Below, piece after piece: positions 1-5,096 of a DNA stretch of 11,790 bases. Location: NCBI GenBank assembly GCA_025450475.1, contig JANWHJ010000012.1, positions 1 to 11,790 of the forward strand, read 5' to 3'. The first letter of the stretch is position 1. Each line of letters opens with the position of its first letter. This DNA is from Nitrososphaera sp. (lineage in GTDB: Archaea; Thermoproteota; Nitrososphaeria; Nitrososphaerales; Nitrososphaeraceae). Below the pieces are notes generated by a model. The model was not told the origin of the DNA and did no database searches. It saw nothing but the letters and a program-made list of their open reading frames with translations. Both the position numbers and the translations under genes were made by a program.

Positions 1-1
1 C

Positions 2-646
2 AAGGTCCTTGGGCAGGCAATGGTCGAGACTCTGGAGCTTGAAGAAGAAGTGCAGGGGTATGAGATGGTGGAAGTGAAAGAGCGCGTGAGGACTATTCAC
101 AAGCAAGACGATAAACGCGAGCCCAAGGGACACTCTCGTCAAGTGGAAGAATATGAGGAGATTAAGACGCTACCCCTGGGAAGCTCAGGCACGTCAAGGG
201 TGGAATCTGCGCGGCATCACACTGTCAGCGAGTCAGGCATTTACGATGAAGGTGCCGCTCCTGAGGTTTCCGGCGAAATAGTCGGGATGATGGACGAGCC
301 ACAGGATGACGGCACAGTCATCAGGACTAGGACGGTCAGGAAGCCTATTCTGAAAAAGACATTTGCGCTAAAGAGGATCGGCTACAAGGTCATACCGTAC
401 GAAGACGAGACTGACTCGCGCTATAGCTTCACTACTGAAAACATTGTGTTTGTGAATAAGGCTAACCCAACTTATAAGGCAGAGTCGACAAGGGGAGACG
501 AATTCCTGATGCGGCACGTGATCAGCATCGTCGCTGAAGCGGTCGCGCAGGAAAAGCATCCAGAGGGCAAGGACGCACTCGAGTTGCAAAACAGACTCGT
601 CGCCGAGGCAATACGCATACATGATACCAACGTGCTAAAACGCTAG
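2..646 (+). CDS. Unrecognised protein, C-terminal part (possible tail of a GHKL/HATPase-type ATP-binding protein)
   Basis: The frame is open from the first bases of the window to a TAG stop, so the gene probably begins upstream. The first Met is at base 20, and nothing upstream in the window marks it as the true start. From that Met there are 208 residues. Residues 1-100 are acidic, charged and low in complexity, probably a linker. Residues 105-208 look folded: a basic stretch, then IVFVNKANPTY (142-152), then a helical C-terminus. A strand of the form IxxNxxHPxY followed by helices resembles, from memory, the end of large archaeal proteins with a histidine-kinase-like ATPase domain. That is weak evidence, because no ATPase motif is visible here. 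I do not recognise the protein with confidence. The T-rich stretch after it could end its transcript. Confidence 0.6.
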   Translation, partial: KVLGQAMVETLELEEEVQGYEMVEVKERVRTIHKQDDKREPKGHSRQVEEYEEIKTLPLGSSGTSRVESARHHTVSESGIYDEGAAPEVSGEIVGMMDEPQDDGTVIRTRTVRKPILKKTFALKRIGYKVIPYEDETDSRYSFTTENIVFVNKANPTYKAESTRGDEFLMRHVISIVAEAVAQEKHPEGKDALELQNRLVAEAIRIHDTNVLKR

Positions 647-653
647 CCTGATG

Positions 654-676
654 AGTTTTTGCAAGCATTTTTCTTC
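654..676 (+). terminator. T-rich probable archaeal terminator
   Basis: Two T-runs (five T's each) lie within 10-30 bases after the stop of the first gene and upstream of the psmB promoter. Archaeal RNA polymerase terminates at such oligo-T tracts without needing a hairpin. The position between two co-directional genes fits, but this rests on composition only. Confidence 0.4.
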
Positions 677-691
677 TTGAAATAGAAACGA

Positions 692-700
692 CTAAATCTA
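692..700 (+). promoter_or_regulatory. TATA box of psmB
   Basis: CTAAATCTA is centred about 27 bases before the ATG at 723 and is preceded by the purine-rich GAAACG, a possible BRE. The spacing predicts transcription starting at or within a base or two of the ATG, so the mRNA would be leaderless. No Shine-Dalgarno motif lies before the gene, which agrees. Confidence 0.5.
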
Positions 701-722
701 ACTAGCGCCTCGGTTTACGTAT

Positions 723-1328
723 ATGGCTTTTGAATTCATGCCAGGCGCGACGGTAGTCGGCATATCGTACAATAATGGCGTTATCCTGGCTGCAGAAAAG
801 AGAGTTTCCTTTGGCAACTTTGTGGTGAACAAGAGCATCAAGAAGACCTTTCCAATCACCGACCACGTCGGCGCGGCGTGCGCGGGTATGGTTGCCGACA
901 TGCAGGTCCTTGTAAGGCAGGTCGAGGCCCTAGCCAAGATCCGTAAGCTTGAGACTAGGCGCGAAGTACCACCAAACTCTGTGGCAAAGCTAATGTCAGT
1001 AATCATGTTTGAGCGAAGATATTTCCCTCTCTTGACGCAGGTTATCGTGGGGGGGATTAACCACAAACCCGAGATCTATACCCTTGACCCGCTCGGCTCA
1101 GTCCTTCCAGACGACTATGCAGCTGTGGGTACAGGCGCGGAAATGGCGCTTGGCGTCATGGACGCGGAGTTCAAGCCCAGCATGACAGAAGAGAAGGCGA
1201 AAGAGCTTGCGATTAGGGCGATAAAGTCTGCGATCCAGCGCGATTCGTCAAGCGGCGACGGTATTGACGTCTTGATCATGTCAAAGACTGGCCGCAAGGA
1301 AGAATCGATTGCTATGCATACCGCCTAG
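723..1328 (+). CDS. psmB: Proteasome beta subunit, probably the non-catalytic beta1 type
   Basis: A subunit of the beta rings of the archaeal 20S proteasome, the cytosolic compartment that degrades unfolded proteins. The 201 residues match the family throughout: EKR (25-27), the KK...F stretch (40-43), GMVADMQVLVRQ (55-66), VIVGG (108-111), LDPLGS (121-126) and RDSSSGDGID (173-182). Active subunits cleave a propeptide at Gly-Thr and use the new N-terminal Thr1. Here the corresponding stretch is GATVVGI (residues 8-14), so position 1 is Ala9 and Thr10 falls at position 2. The other active-site positions are kept: Glu25 (position 17), Lys41 (33), Asp174 (166) and Ser177 (169), with Thr137 in place of Ser129. 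The propeptide is very short. Crenarchaeal beta1 subunits have a comparable N-terminus and are not proteolytic on their own. The ATG at 738 is a less likely start. The gene shares its stop bases with the convergent PUA gene. Confidence 0.93.
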   Translation: MAFEFMPGATVVGISYNNGVILAAEKRVSFGNFVVNKSIKKTFPITDHVGAACAGMVADMQVLVRQVEALAKIRKLETRREVPPNSVAKLMSVIMFERRYFPLLTQVIVGGINHKPEIYTLDPLGSVLPDDYAAVGTGAEMALGVMDAEFKPSMTEEKAKELAIRAIKSAIQRDSSSGDGIDVLIMSKTGRKEESIAMHTA

Positions 1329-1804
1329 ATTTCTTTGTAAGCTTCCCACATTTTGTCGCTTATGTGGTGAAGGTTGTCGACGACGTAGCCCTTCGTCATG
1401 GCCTTTGCTACCGTGCTGTCCTCTAAGGCAATTCCTGCCGCAAGTGCTTTGCCGTGCTTTTGGTCCTTTACAACTATGATGTTCCCCTTCATGAAAGAAT
1501 CAAAATCGGTAATGCCAGGGCGCATCACCTTGGCCCCGTTACACACAAATTTCACCGCACCCATGTCAACGGTGACTGACGGAAAGAGCTGCAACAAATC
1601 TGGCTTGTTCCCACCAAGAAATGGAACGATGTTGCTCTGCACCTGCACTGCCAATGTTTCGTCTGCAACCAAGAGGCGTTTCCCATCATCGATCTCGTAG
1701 ACCTTGATGCTCTTGACCTTTGGCACGGCATCCCGAGGCCACGCAGAGCCCATCTTATCCAAGAGGTCGTTAGTTTCGCTTTTTGATAGCACGAATATCT
1801 TCAA
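1325..1804 (-). CDS. PUA-domain RNA-binding protein (MCT-1/Tma20-like, DUF1947 plus PUA)
   Basis: A 159-residue protein of the archaeal family related to eukaryotic MCT-1/Tma20, which act in ribosome recycling and re-initiation and bind the small ribosomal subunit. The archaeal role is inferred from that homology. Residues 1-75 form the N-terminal domain, with KVYEIDDGKRLLVAD at 34-48. The PUA domain begins near residue 77, with VTVDMGAVKFVCNGA (77-91) and VMRPGI (93-98), then a GNIIVV strand (107-112) and ALAAGIA (120-126). Length is normal. The start is TTG at 1804; an in-frame stop lies three codons upstream, and the next ATG (1753) would remove the first strand. Its TAG stop uses the same CTAG tetranucleotide as the psmB stop on the other strand, so the two transcripts must overlap at their 3' ends. 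Confidence 0.85.
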   Translation of the reverse strand: MKIFVLSKSETNDLLDKMGSAWPRDAVPKVKSIKVYEIDDGKRLLVADETLAVQVQSNIVPFLGGNKPDLLQLFPSVTVDMGAVKFVCNGAKVMRPGITDFDSFMKGNIIVVKDQKHGKALAAGIALEDSTVAKAMTKGYVVDNLHHISDKMWEAYKEI

Positions 1805-1834
1805 GATAGATCAAGGATAGCAATTTGCATGAAG

Positions 1835-1843
1835 GTATTAATC
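1835..1843 (-). promoter_or_regulatory. Probable TATA box of the PUA-domain gene
   Basis: On the minus strand GATTAATAC lies about 34 bases before the TTG start at 1804, implying a leader of only a few bases. It sits in the short region divergent from the AIM24-family gene. The match is weaker than for other promoters here. Confidence 0.35.
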
Positions 1844-1863
1844 TGTTCCACCGTGGTACTAAC

Positions 1864-1871
1864 CTTTATTA
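1864..1871 (+). promoter_or_regulatory. TATA box of the AIM24-family gene, fixing its start at 1894
   Basis: TTTATTAC is centred 26-27 bases upstream of the ATG at 1894, the usual spacing for a leaderless archaeal transcript. It would lie inside the coding region if translation began at 1825, and too close to the ATG at 1879. It therefore favours the shorter protein. Confidence 0.5.
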
Positions 1872-1893
1872 CGATTCCATGCAACGAAGCTTT

Positions 1894-2610
1894 ATGCAAT
1901 ACCAGATCCTGAAGGCGCCTATGGCGATACTTGACGTGCAGATGAGCCCTGGTGAAAAGATTACCGCAGAATCCGGAGCTATGGTCTACATGAAGGGCGA
2001 CTTCGAAATCAAAACCAGAACGCGTGAAGGAGGGTTTTTCAAAAAGATCAAGGTGACCGCGCTTGGTGGCGAATCCTTCTACGTCAACGACTACATCGCG
2101 CATGGCGATTGCTCGATCGGCCTGACTGGGCCTCCGCTCGGGGACATTATGCACATCGAGGTCAAGCCGGGCAGTGGCTTTATCGTGCAATCAGGATCGT
2201 ACGTGGCATCCACTCCTGGCGTACTTCTTGACACGCAGTGGCAGGGATTTACAAAAGGGTTGTTTGGAAGTGAGTTTTTCATGCTCAAGGCCGCAGGCGA
2301 GGGCGACCTGTTCCTGAACGCATATGGTGGCATTATTCAAAAGCAAGTTACCTCTGGCGAAAAAATAATTATCGACAATTACCATCTGGTCGCGCTGAGC
2401 GATCAGGCGGAATACCGCGTAACCAAAGTCGGAGGGATGAAAACTACGATCCTTGGAGGCGAAGCTCTGGTGACGGAAATCACAGGACCGGGATCGCTTT
2501 ACTTCCAGACAAAGAACCTCCGCGAGCTGATTAACCTACTTGGAATTAACCAGAGGTCAGAAACAACATCTGGCTCCGGTGTGTCTTTTGGTGGTTTCAA
2601 AATCGGCTAG
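1894..2610 (+). CDS. AIM24 family protein (TIGR00266)
   Basis: A 238-residue member of the AIM24/TIGR00266 family, a beta-rich fold of repeated strands found in bacteria, archaea and mitochondria (yeast Aim24). Biochemical function is not established for the family. The start chosen gives MQYQILKAPMAIL, the usual family N-terminus, followed by the diagnostic PGEKITAESGAMVYM (residues 19-33). A second pseudo-repeat follows: GGESFYVNDYIA (58-69), PGSGFIVQSGSYVAS (92-106), GEGDLFLNAYGGI (135-147) and SGEKIIIDNYHLVA (154-167). The tail (222-238) is rich in Gly and Ser. No signal peptide or membrane segment is visible, so it is probably cytosolic. In-frame ATGs at 1825 and 1879 would add 23 or 5 residues; promoter spacing and family length argue against them. 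Its stop overlaps that of the convergent zinc-ribbon gene. Confidence 0.88.
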   Translation: MQYQILKAPMAILDVQMSPGEKITAESGAMVYMKGDFEIKTRTREGGFFKKIKVTALGGESFYVNDYIAHGDCSIGLTGPPLGDIMHIEVKPGSGFIVQSGSYVASTPGVLLDTQWQGFTKGLFGSEFFMLKAAGEGDLFLNAYGGIIQKQVTSGEKIIIDNYHLVALSDQAEYRVTKVGGMKTTILGGEALVTEITGPGSLYFQTKNLRELINLLGINQRSETTSGSGVSFGGFKIG

Positions 2611-2765
2611 GCGTTTGTATGGGTAATTGTTTGCCAACAATCTAGGCAGTACTCGCCGTTAATCTGAAATATCTCTGCAGGCCTGCTCTTGCACTGGTTG
2701 CACACCTGACTATCGTGACCTGCTATTCCTTCCTTTTTTTCTGTTACTTTTGCTAAAAACTGCAT
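2607..2765 (-). CDS. Small zinc-ribbon protein, function unknown
   Basis: A 52-residue protein with two CxxC pairs: Cys22-x2-Cys25 and Cys40-x2-Cys43, 14 residues apart, the pattern of a small zinc ribbon that binds one zinc ion. The segment between them (SRPAEIFQINGEY) looks like a two-stranded hairpin, and the C-terminus CWQTITHTNA is short. Such proteins often bind nucleic acid or ribosomes, but nothing here shows a partner. The frame also opens at 2825, giving 72 residues, but those extra codons are A-rich and contain a strong TATA box (2798-2808), so they are best read as promoter. Its TAG stop shares the CTAG at 2607-2610 with the convergent AIM24-family gene. Confidence 0.65.
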   Translation of the reverse strand: MQFLAKVTEKKEGIAGHDSQVCNQCKSRPAEIFQINGEYCLDCWQTITHTNA

Positions 2766-2782
2766 TCCTTTTCTATAGGAAT
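2764..2782. repeat. Inverted repeat over the predicted transcription start of the zinc-ribbon gene
   Basis: A perfect 6-base inverted repeat, ATTCCT (2764-2769) and AGGAAT (2777-2782), is separated by 7 bases. It overlaps the predicted transcription start and the first base of the start codon, so it could be an operator or a stem near the mRNA 5' end. No regulator is identified. Confidence 0.35.
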
Positions 2783-2797
2783 TTGATAGTACTTTAC

Positions 2798-2808
2798 AAT
2801 ATTTATAT
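2798..2808 (-). promoter_or_regulatory. Strong TATA box of the zinc-ribbon gene
   Basis: On the minus strand ATATAAATATT lies about 38 bases before the ATG at 2765, so transcription should begin near 2776 with a leader of about 10 bases. It is among the best TATA matches in the window and supports the shorter reading of the gene. Confidence 0.5.
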
Positions 2809-2889
2809 CTTTTCTTGTTCTTCACTCTTCAGAGATTTAACCGACCATTTCTCCATTCCATTGGACCGATACCTGGATCTGTTCATAGT

Positions 2890-3897
2890 TCAGTTAAAAG
2901 TCGTGTCTCGTATTTCAATGAGGTCACGCAACACAGCGCTTGCGGTCTCCATCCCACCTGCGCCCCGCCCAATTATGGTCTGCTGCCCAGAATGCTCCGA
3001 TGAAAAAGTCACCGCATTAAGAGTACCTTTGACGCAAATAGGGTCCGTCTTAGCAATTTCAGTCGGTGCCACCACCAGCTGTCTACTGTCGCAAGCCGCT
3101 ATCAGCTTGATGGCGTTTCCACGCAGAGCTGCCTTTTTCACGTCAGAAACTGTCACTTTTGTGATCCCGATGCGCTTGACATCCTTCATCGTCACCTTCA
3201 TGTTCATCACCCAGTTTGCCATTATGACGAGCTTCGCAGCCGCGTCAAGGCCGTCGACGTCAAGCGAAGGATTCGCCTCCGCATAACCCTTTTTCGCAGC
3301 GTCCTCTAACGCGCTTTCATAAGTGAGCCCTTCTTCCATCTTGCTCAGGATATAATTCGTGGTCCCGTTCAGTATGCCCTTGAAAGAGGTTATCCTGTCG
3401 CCCTTGAGGCAGCGCTTTGCAAATTCCAGTATCGGAGTCCCGCCGCCGACGGTTCCACTGAACCTAAACATTACCCCGTTATAGTTTGCAAGCTCGATTA
3501 GTGAGGGAAACGACAGCGCAAGTGGCCCCTTGTTTACGCTGATGACATGCTTGCCAGTCTTCATCGCAGTTATCACGTGGGAGGTCCCTGGCTCGCCGCC
3601 AACAAGATCGGTCGGCGTGCATTCTAGCACAACTTCTGCATCGACATTTTCAATGACCTGCAGCGGGTCAAATTTGATTCCCCGCTCATACGCGCCGACG
3701 GTTCCTTTAGACTTTTTTGCGTAAAGCAGCCGCTTGAGGTCTAGTCCGGCCGGTGCCACCGCAGACCCGTTGTTGTCGACGCAGGCCACGATGCGAGGTT
3801 TGATGCCGTGCTGACTGTATAGGTCAGCAGACCTGGAGAGGAGGAGTTTGGCGAAGCTCTGGCCAACTATCCCGAAACCGACAACGATTACTCGCAA
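2890..3897 (-). CDS. hom: Homoserine dehydrogenase
   Basis: Catalyses NAD(P)H-dependent reduction of aspartate semialdehyde to homoserine, the branch point to threonine and methionine, in the cytosol. The 335 residues are those of a monofunctional enzyme without a C-terminal ACT domain, so feedback by threonine through that domain is not expected. Residues 1-130 form the Rossmann domain: GFGIVG (7-12), ECTPTD (92-97) and VNKGPLA (121-127), where Lys123 is the usual active-site position. The catalytic domain has SGTVGGGTPI (147-156), the LNGTTNYIL signature (176-184), the Glu of GYAEANPS (Glu207) and the signature DVDGLDAAAK (213-222) ending in the conserved Lys222. The start is TTG at 3897, which gives the normal N-terminus MRVIVVGFG; no ATG is available in frame nearby. 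It is transcribed alone, divergently from the permease gene. Confidence 0.95.
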   Translation of the reverse strand: MRVIVVGFGIVGQSFAKLLLSRSADLYSQHGIKPRIVACVDNNGSAVAPAGLDLKRLLYAKKSKGTVGAYERGIKFDPLQVIENVDAEVVLECTPTDLVGGEPGTSHVITAMKTGKHVISVNKGPLALSFPSLIELANYNGVMFRFSGTVGGGTPILEFAKRCLKGDRITSFKGILNGTTNYILSKMEEGLTYESALEDAAKKGYAEANPSLDVDGLDAAAKLVIMANWVMNMKVTMKDVKRIGITKVTVSDVKKAALRGNAIKLIAACDSRQLVVAPTEIAKTDPICVKGTLNAVTFSSEHSGQQTIIGRGAGGMETASAVLRDLIEIRDTTFN

Positions 3898-3912
3898 TTC
3901 AGATATTCCTAA

Positions 3913-3926
3913 AAGCCTGTGGGCTT
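3913..3926. repeat. Inverted repeat beside the hom TATA box
   Basis: AAGCC (3913-3917) and GGCTT (3922-3926) form a perfect 5-base inverted repeat with a 4-base centre. It lies between the TATA box and the predicted transcription start of hom, overlapping the box by a few bases. A repressor bound there would block transcription. It is short enough to be chance. Confidence 0.3.
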
Positions 3927-3932
3927 AATAAA
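3923..3932 (-). promoter_or_regulatory. TATA box of hom
   Basis: On the minus strand TTTTATTAAG lies about 31 bases before the TTG start at 3897, so the mRNA should have almost no leader. A second TATA-like stretch, TTTTATAG, lies 10 bases further upstream (3935-3942) and could be used instead. Confidence 0.45.
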
Positions 3933-4048
3933 ACTATAAAACTCCTCTTAATACTGACGCCGTTAGATCAACGGGACTGCCAACTGCGACGTACTGAATA
4001 GAGATAACGGACAGAGTAGCGCTGGCAAACGAATTTTACCCTCCCCAG

Positions 4049-4057
4049 TTATAACAC
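4049..4057 (+). promoter_or_regulatory. TATA box of the TauE/SafE-type permease gene
   Basis: TTATAACAC is centred about 30 bases before the TTG start at 4083. An AAAGGA stretch at 4067-4072, 10 bases before the TTG, resembles a Shine-Dalgarno site but would not be in the mRNA if transcription begins at the predicted place near 4080. The sequence does not settle which applies. Confidence 0.4.
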
Positions 4058-4082
4058 TTAATCCACAAAGGATGAAGTAACT

Positions 4083-4856
4083 TTGCTCGACCCAATCACT
4101 AACACAGTAATTCTCGTTGGAGTTGGCCTCGGGGCCGGAACCCTCGGTTCCATGCTTGGCGTAGGTGGTGGCATCATGATGGTACCGGCTCTGACGTTCC
4201 TGGGCCTTCCCCCAGTGCAGGCGACTAGCACAAGCCTCATGGCGGTAGCCTCTACCAGCGTGTCTTCGACCATAGAGTATTCTAGGCAAAAGAGGATAGA
4301 CTACGGCCTAGGGCTGGAGATGGTTGCCTTTGCAATTCCGGGGGCGATTCTGGGAGCGCTCCTGTCTGACTCCATGTCTAAAGGGTCGTTTAGCTTGTAC
4401 TTTGGCATACTATTGATATTCACTGGAGTCTACATTCTTTACAAGAACTCGATTTTGGGGGACGCGGCGGCAAGAAAGCGCTCGACTCCGATGCGTGTGG
4501 CAGTGTTTGCTGCGACTTTTGGGGCAGGCATGATATCAAGCTTGTTCGGCGTGGGCGGTGGCGTAATATTCGTGCCGGCAATGCTGCTCGTACTTGGTCT
4601 TACCATGCAGCGCGCAGCACCGACGTCGCAGTTCATACTAATGATGACGTCTGTTGCCGGTGTGCTAGTGCACGCGTTCCTGCTCCATCCTGACTATCTG
4701 CAAGCACTTGCGTTGTCGGTAGGCGCGTTTGCTGGTGCTCAGATTGGGGCAAGGGCATCGCGCGCGGCAAAAGAGGTGCTATTACAGCGGCTATTGGGAA
4801 TGGTGCTGATAGCGGTGGCTGCAAAATTCATCTTTGACTGGTTAATCTCAAGGTAG
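4083..4856 (+). CDS. TauE/SafE-family membrane permease
   Basis: A 257-residue integral membrane protein of the TauE/SafE family (formerly DUF81), a group of anion exporters that includes proteins linked to sulfite, sulfoacetate and related organic sulfonates. Substrate cannot be told from sequence. About eight membrane segments are visible, arranged as two pseudo-symmetric halves. Each half carries the family signature: LGVGGGIMMVPAL (residues 25-37) and FGVGGGVIFVPAM (155-167), followed by the conserved T-S pairs (TSTS 48-51 and TSQ 181-183). A basic loop (RQKR, 68-71; AARKRS, 129-134) follows each early half, probably on the cytoplasmic side. The TTG start is taken because an in-frame stop lies at 4059 and no ATG or GTG intervenes. 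No sulfur-metabolism gene is adjacent. Confidence 0.88.
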   Translation: MLDPITNTVILVGVGLGAGTLGSMLGVGGGIMMVPALTFLGLPPVQATSTSLMAVASTSVSSTIEYSRQKRIDYGLGLEMVAFAIPGAILGALLSDSMSKGSFSLYFGILLIFTGVYILYKNSILGDAAARKRSTPMRVAVFAATFGAGMISSLFGVGGGVIFVPAMLLVLGLTMQRAAPTSQFILMMTSVAGVLVHAFLLHPDYLQALALSVGAFAGAQIGARASRAAKEVLLQRLLGMVLIAVAAKFIFDWLISR

Positions 4857-4869
4857 CTAGGCAAGCTAG

Positions 4870-5064
4870 TCAATACACGGCGTTTCTACTGACCTTTCGC
4901 AGCAACTTTTCAAAATTAAATTCAATTGTTTTTGCATTGTCCTTGCCGCCCGTTTGCAAACCGCAAGTATCTTGTTTTTCATGTTGCCCAACTTTTTCCA
5001 AGGCCTTTCTTGCCTTTCTTTTCCATAGCGGTACTTTCGGCTCTTGTCTTCGGCAGCCCTGCAT
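4870..5064 (-). CDS. Doubtful small basic ORF downstream of the SDR gene
   Basis: Sixty-four codons from an ATG that follows directly on an in-frame stop, located 32 bases after the stop of the SDR gene and on the same strand. The product would be strongly basic in its first half (WKRKARKALEKVGQHEKQ), contain two Cys at 4 and 34, and have no recognisable domain. There is an AAGGAG motif, but it is 16 bases before the ATG, too far to be convincing, and no good TATA box. It fills most of the 240-base gap between the permease and SDR genes. It may be a small lineage-specific gene in the SDR transcript or simply chance; conservation would decide. Confidence 0.25.
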   Translation of the reverse strand: MQGCRRQEPKVPLWKRKARKALEKVGQHEKQDTCGLQTGGKDNAKTIEFNFEKLLRKVSRNAVY

Positions 5065-5096
5065 TCAATTGCTCAGGATACTCCTTATTGCTCACG

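Noticed and set aside
1825..1893. Longer N-terminus of the AIM24-family protein from the ATG at 1825 or 1879
   Set aside because: The TATA box at 1864-1871 fits a start at 1894, and the family normally begins at the MQY segment.
2766..2825. Twenty additional N-terminal codons for the zinc-ribbon protein
   Set aside because: The stretch contains a strong TATA box and codes for a Lys-rich sequence typical of translated AT-rich promoter DNA.
2750..3286. A plus-strand open frame of 178 codons over the zinc-ribbon promoter and the end of hom
   Set aside because: It is antisense to homoserine dehydrogenase, whose motifs are unmistakable, and its translation has no recognisable domain or sensible composition.
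3963..4289. A minus-strand frame of 108 codons across the hom/permease intergenic region
   Set aside because: Two thirds lie antisense to the permease N-terminus with its GVGGG signature, and the remainder covers the permease promoter.
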